Assembly (NCBI GenBank): GCA_943846615.1
Contig: OX044354.1
Location: 1,195,001 to 1,259,000, forward strand
Direction: 5' to 3'
Origin: an uncultured Amylibacter sp.
GTDB lineage: Bacteria; Pseudomonadota; Alphaproteobacteria; Rhodobacterales; Rhodobacteraceae
DNA length: 64,000 bases
Below the pieces are notes generated by a model, which was not told the origin of the DNA, did no database searches, and saw nothing but the letters and a program-made list of their open reading frames with translations. A program made the translations under genes and the position numbers. Of this stretch, positions 47,494-56,807 are shown in pieces. Numbering within the stretch: position 1 is the first letter of the stretch; every line of letters starts with the position of its first letter.

Positions 47494-48005
47494 TTACACG
47501 TACGCATATCAAGGATGATGCGCCATCGACGGCGATTTATTCGGATTGTGAGCAATATCGTTATGCGCTGACGCGCACGTGGAACGGGGAGGGTAAACGG
47601 GTCTTGTTTGTCATGTTGAACCCTTCCACAGCGACAGAAGTACAGAACGACCCCACTGTGGAACGCTGTGAACGCCGTGCCCGCGCGTTGGGATTTGGCG
47701 CATTCCGCGTGTGCAATATATTTGCGTATCGCGCCACCGACCCGCGCGAAATGCGGGCTCAAGATGATCCTACTGGCCCCGATAATAATGCCGCGATTAT
47801 GGAAGCCGCCCGTTGGGCCGATGCTGTGGTTTGCGCATGGGGCACGCACGGTGAGCACCGTGGGCGTGGACCAGAGATGGAGGCGTTGTTGCGTCAACAA
47901 CCCTTGCCTTTGACGCATCTTGGGTTATCAAAGGCAGGACATCCAAAGCATCCATTGTACATCAGTTACAGTGTGCAACCCGTTGAATGGACCCTGAATG
48001 AATGA
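47490..48005 (+). CDS. DUF1643 domain protein
   Basis: 171 residues of the DUF1643 family ([58 protein letters not shown]). The family is widespread and uncharacterised, with occasional phage or mobile-element links. It overlaps truB by four bases and is overlapped by the EamA transporter by eight, so it is probably in their transcript. Confidence 0.8.
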   Translation: MITRTHIKDDAPSTAIYSDCEQYRYALTRTWNGEGKRVLFVMLNPSTATEVQNDPTVERCERRARALGFGAFRVCNIFAYRATDPREMRAQDDPTGPDNNAAIMEAARWADAVVCAWGTHGEHRGRGPEMEALLRQQPLPLTHLGLSKAGHPKHPLYISYSVQPVEWTLNE

Positions 48006-48861
48006 TCAAACCAAAGGCATGTTGTTTGGAATATTTGGCGTTTTATTCATCGCGCCAGACAGCCTGTTCATCAGATTAATCAGTGCGGACGTCTACACGA
48101 TCATTTTCTGGCGCTCGTTCATTTCCGGAACATTGATATTATTCGGACTGTTGGTGTATCACCGTTCAAACATCATTGCGGTGTTTAGAGGCATCGGTAG
48201 AAACGCACTGTGGTATGGTTTTTTCTTAGCAATCAGTGGCCCGATGTTTGCGTTATCCGTAAACCTGACTGCTGTTTCAAATACCGTTTTTATCGTCGCT
48301 ACCATGCCCGTTTTTTCCGCGATTTCCAGCTGGTTTTTAATCGGTGAACGCATTTCACGCCGCATGGTTTGGACGATTTGTTTTGCATTGTTCGGCATTG
48401 GAATCATCGCATTTGGGTCCGCACACGATGAGGCTACATCGTTATTAGGTGACCTATTTGCTGTTGGGTGTGCCGCCAGTTTTGGTGTTGGTTTGACCTT
48501 TGCGCGGCGATCTAAATCATCGTCGATGATCCCCGTCACACCGTTCGCATTGATCATCAGCAGTTTCTTTTTCCTGCCCTTTGCCACACCTTTTGTATTC
48601 AACGGTATCGATGCACCGCTTGTGATGGGTCATAATATTTTGATCGCGATTTCCACCTGTTTCATTGCCCTTAGCCCGCGTTACATCACCAGCGCCGAGG
48701 TGGCATTGTTGATATTAGGCGAGAGCATTTTGGCCCCGATTCTAGTCTGGTATGTAATCGGCGAGTTCCCTGGAGAGTGGGCGTTAATTGGTGGCACTGT
48801 GGTTTTAGCCACACTTTGCGTTTCCAATCTCCTTGCATTGCGTAACAATAGCGTGAGTTGA
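47998..48861 (+). CDS. EamA/DMT-family transporter
   Basis: 287 residues with about ten transmembrane helices in two EamA repeats (GMLFGIFGVLFIAPDSLFIRLISAD at the start; AEVALLILGESILAPILVWYVIGEFPGEWALIGG near the end). It is a drug/metabolite transporter of unknown substrate. Translation probably couples with the overlapping DUF1643 gene. No regulator is adjacent. Confidence 0.88.
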   Translation: MNDQTKGMLFGIFGVLFIAPDSLFIRLISADVYTIIFWRSFISGTLILFGLLVYHRSNIIAVFRGIGRNALWYGFFLAISGPMFALSVNLTAVSNTVFIVATMPVFSAISSWFLIGERISRRMVWTICFALFGIGIIAFGSAHDEATSLLGDLFAVGCAASFGVGLTFARRSKSSSMIPVTPFALIISSFFFLPFATPFVFNGIDAPLVMGHNILIAISTCFIALSPRYITSAEVALLILGESILAPILVWYVIGEFPGEWALIGGTVVLATLCVSNLLALRNNSVS

Positions 48862-48923
48862 TGCTGTGCGGTTTTGGTGCTATTCGCATCACAACATATT
48901 CATTTTTTGGAATAGGAAATAAC

Positions 48924-49526
48924 ATGACCGATCAAGCGACCAATAAAAAACAACGGACCATTGCATGGGTGATTTTGGCGGCAGTTGCTGTCTTAGTTAT
49001 CTGGCTTAGTTTACCATATGGCATGCGTCATCACGCAATGGCTGGTGATAATTTTGATCGTCATCACGGTGCCGATGGTATGGGGCATGATTTGCATAAT
49101 ATGCCGGGCTTACAGGGGCGCGATGCCACCGACGAGGAAAGTGCCGAATTGGCAGTTATGTTTCGCAATTTCAATAAGATAACACGGTCTGTCACCAATT
49201 TACCAAACGGGATTACCACCGTTACACATTCCGAGGACAGCGACGTTATGGACGTGCTGGTTAGCCATGTAAGCGGCATGATTAATCGTGTTGAAGAAGG
49301 GCGTGATCCACAGATTAATATTCAGAGTAGAACGCTGGATATTTTGTTTGAACGTCGTGATCGGATTGAGACGGACATTGATGTGACGGATGATGGTATT
49401 GTCGTGACACAAACATCCGATGATGCCGAAGTTGTTGCGGCATTGCAAAAGCATGCGGGCGAGGTTTCGGCGATGGCGGATCGTGGTATGCAAGCGGTTC
49501 ATCAGATGATGATGCAAGGCCATTAA
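48924..49526 (+). CDS. Histidine-rich anchored protein of unknown function
   Basis: 200 residues. A hydrophobic N-terminal anchor (IAWVILAAVAVLVIWLSL) is followed by a histidine- and methionine-rich linker (RHHAMAGDNFDRHHGADGM, HDLHNMPG) that could bind copper or another metal, then a conserved-looking domain (EESAELAVMFRNFNKITRSV, LVSHVSGMINRVEEGRDP, EVSAMADRGMQAVHQMM). The start follows AGGAAATAAC. The family is unnamed here. It is downstream of the transporter and upstream of rpsO. Confidence 0.65.
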   Translation: MTDQATNKKQRTIAWVILAAVAVLVIWLSLPYGMRHHAMAGDNFDRHHGADGMGHDLHNMPGLQGRDATDEESAELAVMFRNFNKITRSVTNLPNGITTVTHSEDSDVMDVLVSHVSGMINRVEEGRDPQINIQSRTLDILFERRDRIETDIDVTDDGIVVTQTSDDAEVVAALQKHAGEVSAMADRGMQAVHQMMMQGH

Positions 49527-49529
49527 GAT

Positions 49530-49550
49530 TTCCCTTTATTTATTAGGGAA
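49530..49550 (+). terminator. Weak hairpin after the His-rich gene
   Basis: TTCCCT and AGGGAA pair around a nine-base loop after the stop. A T-tail is poor, so termination is uncertain. Confidence 0.3.
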
Positions 49551-49647
49551 TCATCCTTATACGACCCCAATCTGAAACCAGATACTCCATGGGCCCTGCT
49601 GGACGATATCCCGGCCTGCGCCATTAACTCTAACCGAGGAGACCCCG

Positions 49648-49917
49648 ATGTCGATTACTGCAGAAGAAAAAGCACGTTTGATCAAAGAATTCGCAACTAA
49701 AGAGGGTGACACTGGTTCACCTGAAGTTCAGGTTGCTATTTTGTCATCACGTATCAAAACACTTACTGAGCACTTCAAAACTAACAAGAAAGACAACCAC
49801 TCGCGTCGTGGTCTTTTGAAAATGGTTGCTTTGCGTCGTAAGCTTTTGGACTACACACGTGGTAAAGACGAAGCACGTTACCAAGACTTGATCAAGCGTT
49901 TGGAAATCCGTCGCTAA
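49648..49917 (+). CDS. rpsO: 30S ribosomal protein S15
   Basis: 89 residues of the S15 family ([52 protein letters not shown]). It binds the 16S central domain. The 120-base leader is C- and G-rich and could hold an S15 feedback site. The pnp gene, normally adjacent, is 4 kb away. Confidence 0.98.
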   Translation: MSITAEEKARLIKEFATKEGDTGSPEVQVAILSSRIKTLTEHFKTNKKDNHSRRGLLKMVALRRKLLDYTRGKDEARYQDLIKRLEIRR

Positions 49918-49942
49918 GACGTTTTTCAATTCGGAATTTTAA

Positions 49943-49971
49943 GGCCCGCTCAGAAATGAGTGGGTCTTTTT
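49943..49971 (+). terminator. Rho-independent terminator of rpsO
   Basis: GGCCCGCTCA pairs with TGAGTGGGTC (two G-U pairs) around GAAA, then T5. Confidence 0.85.
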
Positions 49972-50148
49972 CGTATGCGCGTGCGGTGGGGTAGGATTTG
50001 GCGAAACCCCATAAAAACAACATATGTATTACGTATGGGTTATGTATGGGTTTCGTCGTGCAAATTGCCAGATCGCCACCGTTAACGTTTTCGCGAGCAG
50101 TGGGCGGATTTGTTGACAGGTGGCGGTTCGCGTGGCCATGTTGGGGGC

Positions 50149-50688
50149 ATGAAAAACCTGATCCTGATTTTTAGCCTGTTCGCCCTGCCCGTTAATGCTT
50201 GTCCCATTGTTTTGGACGTTACGGGTGAGAAGGACGCAATGTTGGATCGTCTGGCGACGGCCTCGGATTATTCGGCGTCACAACGCGCGGTGAATGCGAT
50301 TTGGACCTATTGGCAAACGGCCCCTGATGCCCAAGCGCAGGAATGGTTGGACGAGGGATTGGCGCGGATCAGATACGCGGATTATGAAAAGGCGAAATCG
50401 GTTTTGGGTGCGCTGGTTAATTATTGCCCTGAGTATGCCGAAGGGCATAACCAATTGGCCTTCGCACAGTTTTTGGCACAGGAATACGATGCATCGGCGG
50501 AGACGTTGAAACGGGCGATGGAATTGGAACCCAGACATTTTGGGGCGATTGCAGGGATGGGTTTGATCGCGCATCAGCGTGGGAATTTAGGGGCGGCCAA
50601 GATTTGGATTAAACGCGCGGTGAAGGTGCATCCGTTTTTGAATGAGCGGTTTATTTTGGAGTTGGGTGAGGATGGGGATGCGTTGTGA
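50149..50688 (+). CDS. TPR-repeat exported protein
   Basis: 179 residues. Signal peptide MKNLILIFSLFALPVNA, then about three tetratricopeptide-like repeats (LDEGLARIRYADYEKAKSVLGALV, GHNQLAFAQFLAQEYDASAETL, GMGLIAHQRGNLGAAKIWIKRA). It is likely a periplasmic scaffold. The start is placed at 50149, since 50110 has no better site. The upstream gap has AT-rich repeats of ATGTAT/ACGTATGGG. Confidence 0.75.
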   Translation: MKNLILIFSLFALPVNACPIVLDVTGEKDAMLDRLATASDYSASQRAVNAIWTYWQTAPDAQAQEWLDEGLARIRYADYEKAKSVLGALVNYCPEYAEGHNQLAFAQFLAQEYDASAETLKRAMELEPRHFGAIAGMGLIAHQRGNLGAAKIWIKRAVKVHPFLNERFILELGEDGDAL

Positions 50689-50799
50689 GCCTTTAATAAA
50701 AAGCGTCTCTTAATCCTCACACTGTAGACATAGCCCCATCACGCACCGACCATCCTTGCGGGTGTGCTTTATGCAGGAAATCCAGCGGCGGTTTGCCTC

Positions 50800-51396
50800 C
50801 TACTTCCACAATCGTGCACCGATCACCTTTACCGACATTAGTGCCACAAAAACACACAACAGAACTTTGGTGATGGGTTCCATGGTACCCTCTATCATCA
50901 CGGCGTGGAGGGTGCTGGTGGTGATGATGATCGCCACCAGTATGAAATGGATTGCGCGCCAATTCCGCGGGGCGAGGCGTTTTCGTAGGAATGCCAAAAT
51001 CACGGCGGCGAAAATCGCCCACATGGCGATCACGCCGAAATATGAAAACAGTGTTGGCGCAGAGAAGAGTAAGGCGTCGATCATGTCAGGTGGGCTGGTG
51101 ATCCAAAGTCCAACAACGTGAAGTACAATTAACACAAACAAGAGGCTGCCCCCCCATCGGTGCAAGCGTCGTTGCTGTATTGGATGCAGATTTGGTAGAT
51201 CGCCGCCAATGGCAAGGGGTTGAATGAATAAGAGTGACATTGCCAAGATACCCGCGAAACCCGCGACAATATAAATTGGATCACGCCATGCCAATAATGG
51301 GCTGATTGATGCGAAAATGATTGGCACGATCATCACCATCAAAATTACGGCCCAAGTGAGTTTTGATAAACTCGTTTTTGTTTTACGGGGAGGCAT
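50800..51396 (-). CDS. Ferric reductase-like transmembrane protein
   Basis: 198 residues, about six transmembrane helices. The pair HRWGGSLLFVLIVLHVVGLW and NWRAIHFILVAIIITTSTLHAVMI provides the spaced histidines that bind haem in the ferric-reductase-like domain. No FAD/NAD domain is attached. It follows three bases after the intradiol-like exported protein on the same strand, so they are likely co-expressed. Role unknown. Confidence 0.8.
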   Translation of the reverse strand: MPPRKTKTSLSKLTWAVILMVMIVPIIFASISPLLAWRDPIYIVAGFAGILAMSLLFIQPLAIGGDLPNLHPIQQRRLHRWGGSLLFVLIVLHVVGLWITSPPDMIDALLFSAPTLFSYFGVIAMWAIFAAVILAFLRKRLAPRNWRAIHFILVAIIITTSTLHAVMIEGTMEPITKVLLCVFVALMSVKVIGARLWK

Positions 51397-51399
51397 ATA

Positions 51400-51861
51400 T
51401 CAGGTGGGCTGTAGGACAAAGTCTGCGTTCAATGTCTTATCCTTCGGGCTGGGCATTACGGGGCGTAGGAACACGGTTTTGAAATCGCCGCTGTCGTAGG
51501 CAAGGTGGCCATGTGGCTGTCCAAAAACTGGAAGGATTTGTGGCATTTCCAATCTGAAAACACCGTTTGCGTCTGTTAATGTTGCGCCATGGCTTTTGCG
51601 ATCATTTTCGTAACCTTCGGTGGTGTGGGCCCAGATTTGGATGCGCTGTCCTGCAAGGGGTGCGCCGTCGCCTGCGCGGCGAACGGTGCCGGTCATCCAA
51701 AATCCGCCGCCGCCGATACGTTCAACGATGGGGGCGTTTGGTCGATAGTTATTTGCGCCGCCGCGCATGGACCGTGTTGCAGGCAGTGCATTTGCCTGTA
51801 AGCCTGTACCAGCGAAGGCGGCAATGCTTGTGATGAAGGTTCGACGTTTAATGTAAAACAT
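51400..51861 (-). CDS. TAT-exported intradiol dioxygenase-like protein (short)
   Basis: 153 residues with a twin-arginine-like signal (YIKRRTFITSIAAFAGTGL). The mature domain resembles the intradiol ring-cleavage dioxygenase fold: the His-x-His pair in PVFGQPHGHLAY and a tyrosine-containing TTEGYENDRK segment are visible. The second tyrosine ligand is not obvious and the protein is short, so activity is doubtful. AAGGAGG precedes the ATG. It pairs with the ferric reductase-like gene. Confidence 0.65.
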   Translation of the reverse strand: MFYIKRRTFITSIAAFAGTGLQANALPATRSMRGGANNYRPNAPIVERIGGGGFWMTGTVRRAGDGAPLAGQRIQIWAHTTEGYENDRKSHGATLTDANGVFRLEMPQILPVFGQPHGHLAYDSGDFKTVFLRPVMPSPKDKTLNADFVLQPT

Positions 51862-51899
51862 GGGTATGCCCTCCTTGATTGATCTAATCGGGATCAGGA

Positions 51900-52861
51900 T
51901 TACATATTTTTCAGTGCTGGGCCAATCAACTCTATTTTATTTGTCCAGATGTAGCCGTTGAAATTGATGGGCGCGCGTTTCAGGGTTTGTAGATCGTCGA
52001 TGCCACTGCTGAAACCTGTACCGTCATAATCACCCCACAAGATCACATCTGTGCCCACATCATTCATGCGGTTCGTGAATTTATGTGGCCAGCCCCACAG
52101 CAGGGGGGCGTAGTTGATTGGGATGCCGACCATGGTGTTGCGGCATTGAGCGGGGACGTAACCAAACCAGCCCAGCGCCATGTATTTTATCAGACATGAT
52201 TTGAGGCCGTTGCGGTGGTAGCCGCGCAGGTTTGGGGTGCGTTCAATGGTGCGTTGGGTTGGTGCCGCGCCGCCGTAGACGCCAAAGATTTGCGATCGGT
52301 TGGATGGGGTTTTAAGAGGGTGGCGAGGGCGGTGCCCTCTGATCGTCTGTCGGATTTGAAATTGATTAGGAATTTGCCGTTTAGATTGGCGCTGAACACA
52401 TCCCTGAGGGTCGGCATGGTTTGGCCTGTGCCGCGCAGGGGGAAATCGGTGCCGTTGTGGGAAATGTTGTAACCGATATCCAGTTTTTGCAGGTCTGCGA
52501 TGGTGTGTTTGTGGGTGATGCCCACGCCATTCGTTTGGCAATCCAGCGTCCAGTCGTGGAAGACGGCGAAGGTTTTGTCGGTTGTCAGGTGAACGTCCAG
52601 TTCGACAACGTCGGCGCCGTATTCAAATGCGGCCTGCATCGAGGGGATGGTGTTTTCGATGAAGTCGTGAGTGATTGGTTCGACGTTTGGAGCGCGGCAG
52701 GTATAGGCGGTGCGATTGTTACCCGCATAAACATGGTGGACGCCGCGATGGGCGATCAGTTTTGTGCCGCCTGTGGGGGTGGTGAACAGGGTTGTGTTGT
52801 TGGCCCAGATTGCGGTGGTGATTAGGGCGAGGGTAATGAGGGTTTTTTTGAATCTATGCAT
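51900..52861 (-). pseudogene. Glycerophosphodiester phosphodiesterase, frameshifted
   Basis: Two overlapping minus-strand frames together make a normal GDPD. The first (52861 to about 52310) has the signal region, LIAHRGVHHVYAGN, IENTIPSMQAAFEYGADVVELDVHLT, AVFHDWTLD. The second begins around 52310 with FGVYGGAAPTQRTIE and ends with GYIWTNKIELIGPAL. They meet in a TTAAAACCCC run near 52306-52314. One base appears lost, which is either a pseudogene or a sequence error. The protein normally hydrolyses glycerophosphodiesters in the periplasm. Confidence 0.8.
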
Positions 52862-53032
52862 TTTTGGCTTCGCTTAAATGGATATGATTGCGTGGTTTTG
52901 GGGTGAAAGCAAGGTTGGGGGGGGGTGCATTGTTTTTTAATGAGCGGTTTAGTTTGAATATTGTTGTGGATGGGGATGCCTTGCGATGGTTAGATTGCAA
53001 CTTGATCGCTCTGTAAAAGCTATCTAAATATT

Positions 53033-53602
53033 GTGCAAAAGGTAACCTATTTACGGGGCGTACAGGTGATTGAAACCCTTATTCGAGCTTTCTTCGCATT
53101 TGTTGGGATAGGGTTTTCTATTTGGCTCTATCGCATTATCGGTCGCTTTAAACCCTCAAATCTTGACGATCAAAGCGGGGTTATTAGGCCTGAGTTGTGG
53201 AGTGCTTGGATCACAGTAATTGCTGGTTCATTACTCTTCAGCTTTTGTTTGTTTTCATTTGCATTTCAAGATGGCGGGACAGGTATGCTAGTGGGTGCAG
53301 CAATGGGGGCCGCTATAGCCGGCTTCATGGCTCCATCAGTTACTTTGGTACATGCGGTTTCGTGGAACTTGCATGGTGTGTGTGGTCCATCCAAGCTATT
53401 TGGGTTGACGCTTGGCCGTGCACGAACAGAAATCCAGTGGGCTGACATTATCTCTTCAGGATCAACAGCTACGGGTTACTGGTTTATCATGTCTAGAGAT
53501 GGCCGGCGCATTTACTGGAGTTATCTTTACAAAGGTCATCAATCACTTGCAAACGCGCTTAAAAAGAATTGCCCATCAGTTGAGCTACCTACTGATAATT
53601 AA
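53033..53602 (+). CDS. Hypothetical membrane protein
   Basis: About 189 residues (GTG start at 53033, or GTG at 53066). Two to three hydrophobic segments (RAFFAFVGIGFSIWLYRII, SAWITVIAGSLLFSFCLFSFAF, MLVGAAMGAAIAGFMAPSVTL) precede a C-terminal cytoplasmic part ending IQWADIISSGSTATGYWFIM and DGRRIYWSYLYKGHQSLANAL that resembles a PH-like beta domain. No family named. It is somewhat AT-richer than its neighbours and isolated between the GDPD remnant and the repeat before pnp. Confidence 0.55.
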   Translation: MQKVTYLRGVQVIETLIRAFFAFVGIGFSIWLYRIIGRFKPSNLDDQSGVIRPELWSAWITVIAGSLLFSFCLFSFAFQDGGTGMLVGAAMGAAIAGFMAPSVTLVHAVSWNLHGVCGPSKLFGLTLGRARTEIQWADIISSGSTATGYWFIMSRDGRRIYWSYLYKGHQSLANALKKNCPSVELPTDN

Positions 53603-53642
53603 TTAACCTTTGGCATTAGGGTTAATAAATCAACACCTATTG

Positions 53643-53758
53643 TTTCACCCTGCTGGGCCGCGCCCATGGGCGGCGCGTTCCACGCCACCCGCAGTCGGCT
53701 AATGTTGGGGAAAGAAAGGCGCGGGCCGTGCTGGTCGCACGACCCAAGTGGGGTGAAA
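53643..53758. repeat. Hairpin-rich inverted repeat before pnp
   Basis: TTTCACCC (53643-53650) and GGGTGAAA (53751-53758) bound the element; inside, GGGCCGCGCC (53655-53664) faces GGCGCGGGCC (53718-53727), a CGCCCATGGGCG palindrome follows, and the hairpin CGTGCTGGTCGCACGA (53727-53742) matches the core in the element at 20790. Function unknown. Confidence 0.6.
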
Positions 53759-53853
53759 TCGCTACCCCTTCCCAAACACATAAATACCCTGTATACGCCC
53801 GCTATCTGGAATGTGATGCGTTGACCTGTGCATTCACCAAGAGGGTAAGGGTC

Positions 53854-53909
53854 GGTGGCAATGGGGCCACCTTGTAAATAGGAGACTTCGCAAGGGCGAA
53901 GATTGCTCC
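53854..53909 (+). promoter_or_regulatory. Two stem-loops in the pnp leader
   Basis: GGTGGC/GCCACC (53854-53871) and, just before the ribosome site, CTTCGC/GCGAAG (53886-53901) inside GGAG/CTCC. In gammaproteobacteria, RNase III cuts a leader stem of pnp to set up autocontrol. The similar position suggests comparable control, but this is inference. Confidence 0.5.
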
Positions 53910-53924
53910 TTGATAGGAAAACAT

Positions 53925-56057
53925 ATGTTTAAAGAAGTAAAAAAATCCATCCAATGGGGCGAAGAGACGCTGACATTGGAAACGGGCAAGGTTGCCCGCC
54001 AAGCGGACAGTACAGTAATCGCTACATACGGTGAGACATCTGTATTGGCTGCGGTTTGTTTCGCAAAAAAAGAGAAAGAAGGTCAATCCTTCTTCCCGCT
54101 GACTGTGAACTACCAAGAGAAATATTACGCCGCGGGTAAAATCCCAGGTGGTTTCTTCAAGCGTGAAGCACGCCCGACCGAAAAAGAAACGTTGACTGCG
54201 CGTCTGATTGACCGCCCGATCCGTCCTTTGTTCGTTCCTGGTTTCAAGCACGAAGTACAAGTTACATTGACTGTATTGTCACACGATCTGGTTAACGATC
54301 CTGACATGGTTGCGATGATTGCGGCGTCTGCTGCGTTGACGTTATCTGGTGCGCCATTCATGGGCCCAATCGGTAACTGTCGTGTTGGTTTTGAAGGCGG
54401 TCAATATGTGTTGAACCCAACATGTGACGACATGCACGAGTTGAAAAACAATCCCGATCAGCGTTTGGATCTGGTTGTTGCTGGTACCAAAGACGCCGTA
54501 ATGATGGTTGAGTCTGAAGCGTACGAATTGACAGAAGAAGAAATGCTGGGTGCGATTAACTTTGCGCATGAGCAAATCCAACCTGTTATCGATATGATCA
54601 TCGACATGGCAGAAGATGCAGCAAAAGAGCCGTACAATTACGAGCCTGCTGATTATTCTGATTTGTATGCAGCCGTTAAGGCCGCTGGCGAAGAAGGTAT
54701 TCGCGGTGCATATGCATTGACTGATAAGCAAGAGCGCACCGCAGCCGTTTCAGCGGCGAAAGATGCGATCATTGAAGCGTTGTCAGAAGAGCAAGTTGCG
54801 GATGCGAATTTCGGTACATGTTTGAAGAAGCTGGAATCAGAAGTGGTTCGTGGCGACATCGTGAAAACTGGTAAGCGTATTGATGGCCGTGATTTGTCAA
54901 CAATCCGTCCGATCGTTTCTGAAACGGCTGTTTTGCCACGTACGCACGGTTCTGCCTTGTTTACACGCGGTGAAACACAGGCGTTGGCAGTGACCACATT
55001 GGGTACTGGCGATGACGAGCAGATGATCGATGCGTTGACGGGTACATACCGTTCAAACTTCTTGTTGCACTACAACTTCCCTCCTTATTCAGTTGGTGAA
55101 TGTGGTCGTATGATGGGCCCAGGTCGTCGTGAAATTGGCCACGGTAAATTGGCATGGCGTGCGTTGCAGGCTGTTTTGCCGCCGGCAACTGAATTCCCAT
55201 ACACAATCCGCATGGTTTCTGAAATCACGGAATCAAATGGTTCGTCTTCTATGGCGTCTGTTTGTGGTGGTTCCTTGTCCATGATGGACGCGGGTGTACC
55301 GTTGCGTGCGCCTGTTGCGGGTGTTGCGATGGGTTTGATCCTGCAAGACAACGGCGAATACGCTGTGTTGAGCGATATCTTGGGTGATGAAGATCACTTG
55401 GGCGACATGGACTTTAAGGTGGCGGGTACTGAAAACGGTATTACATCATTGCAAATGGACATCAAAGTTGCGGGCATCACGCCAGAAATCATGGAAAAAG
55501 CCATGGACCAAGCCAAAGACGGCCGTTTGCACATCTTGGGCGAAATGGCGAATGCTTTGACTGAAGCTGGTTCATTTAGCGAACATGCTCCACGTATCGA
55601 AACGATCAAAATCAACCCAGAGAAAATCCGCGAAGTTATCGGTTCTGGTGGTAAAGTGATCCGTGAGATTTGCGAAGTTTCTGGTGCCAAAGTGAACATC
55701 GACGACGAAGGCGTGATCAAGATCGCGTCATCAAACGGCGAGCAGATCGAAAAAGCAAAAGAAATGATCATGGAAATCGCAGCAGAACCAGAGGTAGGCG
55801 TTGTCTACACTGGTACAGTTGTGAAGGTGATGGATTTCGGTGCATTTGTGAACTTCTTTGGTAAGCGTGACGGTTTGGTGCACGTTTCACAAATGGCGAA
55901 CGAGCGCGTTAATCACCCAAGCGATTTGGTTAAAGAAGGCCAAAAAGTTAAGGTGAAATTGATGGGCTTTGACGATCGCGGCAAAGTGCGTTTGTCTATG
56001 AAGGTTATTGATCAGGAAACTGGTGAAGAGATTTCAGCTGAGAAAAAAGAAGACTAA
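53925..56057 (+). CDS. pnp: Polynucleotide phosphorylase
   Basis: 710 residues. Two RNase PH domains ([46 protein letters not shown]), a KH domain ([20 protein letters not shown]) and a C-terminal S1 domain ([29 protein letters not shown]). It degrades RNA from the 3' end using phosphate. AGGA precedes the ATG, which is five codons inside an alternative ATG at 53910. Terminator follows. Confidence 0.97.
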   Translation: MFKEVKKSIQWGEETLTLETGKVARQADSTVIATYGETSVLAAVCFAKKEKEGQSFFPLTVNYQEKYYAAGKIPGGFFKREARPTEKETLTARLIDRPIRPLFVPGFKHEVQVTLTVLSHDLVNDPDMVAMIAASAALTLSGAPFMGPIGNCRVGFEGGQYVLNPTCDDMHELKNNPDQRLDLVVAGTKDAVMMVESEAYELTEEEMLGAINFAHEQIQPVIDMIIDMAEDAAKEPYNYEPADYSDLYAAVKAAGEEGIRGAYALTDKQERTAAVSAAKDAIIEALSEEQVADANFGTCLKKLESEVVRGDIVKTGKRIDGRDLSTIRPIVSETAVLPRTHGSALFTRGETQALAVTTLGTGDDEQMIDALTGTYRSNFLLHYNFPPYSVGECGRMMGPGRREIGHGKLAWRALQAVLPPATEFPYTIRMVSEITESNGSSSMASVCGGSLSMMDAGVPLRAPVAGVAMGLILQDNGEYAVLSDILGDEDHLGDMDFKVAGTENGITSLQMDIKVAGITPEIMEKAMDQAKDGRLHILGEMANALTEAGSFSEHAPRIETIKINPEKIREVIGSGGKVIREICEVSGAKVNIDDEGVIKIASSNGEQIEKAKEMIMEIAAEPEVGVVYTGTVVKVMDFGAFVNFFGKRDGLVHVSQMANERVNHPSDLVKEGQKVKVKLMGFDDRGKVRLSMKVIDQETGEEISAEKKED

Positions 56058-56102
56058 GGTTTTCGATATATGATCCCCGACTTGATCGGTGATCTGTAAT
56101 AG

Positions 56103-56132
56103 AAAAGGCCTCGCGTTTGCGGGGCCTTTTTT
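56103..56132 (+). terminator. Rho-independent terminator of pnp
   Basis: AAAAGGCCTCGC and GCGGGGCCTTTT pair (one G-U) around GTTT, followed by T6. Confidence 0.9.
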
Positions 56133-56163
56133 GTATCTAGGAGAATATATTAAAAGGAAACCC

Positions 56164-56664
56164 ATGGGTGAATTAAAAAAATCGGCAGCGTCATTTCGCA
56201 TTTTTGGAAAAACACGAGAGCAAGAATTCAATCCTGAAGATTTAACAGCTCTTCTTGGCGTCGTGCCAACAAAGGCGCATGCAATTGGTGACTTAAATGA
56301 ACGCAACCTTAACCGAACGGGTAAACGCCACTTTCGCGATTTTGCAAAATGGATCGTATCCGTTGAAAGTCGAACTCCTGGCGATTTAAATTCGCAGATC
56401 AAAGAACTCTTTGCGATGCTGCCTCATGACCCGAATATTTGGCATCAATTGCATCGAGACTACCACTTAACTGTCTTTTGCGGGCTATGGTTGGAGAGTT
56501 TTAATTCTGGCGAAAATTTGGATACCGAAACACTTCATCTACTAAGTGAACGAAATTTATCTATAGATTTGGATATCTATATGGACCCTGACTACATCCA
56601 CGATGAAGATGAGGACTCTATTGCGTTTTGGAAACAGGTTGAGGCAAAAAAGGGTGCCAAATAA
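56164..56664 (+). CDS. DUF4279 domain protein
   Basis: 166 residues of the DUF4279 family (SFRIFGKTREQEFNPEDLTALLGVVPTKAHAIGD; ELFAMLPHDPNIW; YHLTVFCGLWLES). Its members often occur in variable or defence-associated loci of bacteria. AGGAAACCC precedes the ATG. Codon use is AT-richer than pnp. It may belong to the accessory set inserted around pnp. Confidence 0.8.
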   Translation: MGELKKSAASFRIFGKTREQEFNPEDLTALLGVVPTKAHAIGDLNERNLNRTGKRHFRDFAKWIVSVESRTPGDLNSQIKELFAMLPHDPNIWHQLHRDYHLTVFCGLWLESFNSGENLDTETLHLLSERNLSIDLDIYMDPDYIHDEDEDSIAFWKQVEAKKGAK

Positions 56665-56807
56665 CCTAACAGTAATGCCTTCCCTGCCGCATCGATGCGC
56701 GGGCGGCATTAGACACCCGAAGTTGGAATGCATTCAAATTGCTACTCTTTCAATCCACCCCCTATTCCCTTCACCAAGAATTTATCTTACGGTGAACATA
56801 CTCAGGG

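Larger units (their letters stand above)
53603..53924. other. Intergenic region upstream of pnp
   Basis: About 320 bases without a gene. It contains an ATTAACC/GGTTAAT inverted pair after the upstream gene, the inverted repeat at 53643-53758, an AT-rich segment and the leader hairpins of pnp. The promoter of pnp should lie between about 53760 and 53850. Confidence 0.6.

Noticed and set aside
50717..51022. 101-codon minus-strand frame next to the ferric reductase-like gene
   Set aside because: Mostly overlaps the reductase gene out of frame. Its downstream tail (VGGKPPLDFLHKAHPQGW) is protein-like, but no start or family supports a gene.
52290..52330. Programmed -1 frameshifting in the GDPD gene
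   Set aside because: The junction lacks a canonical in-frame slippery heptamer, so a mutation or sequence error is preferred.
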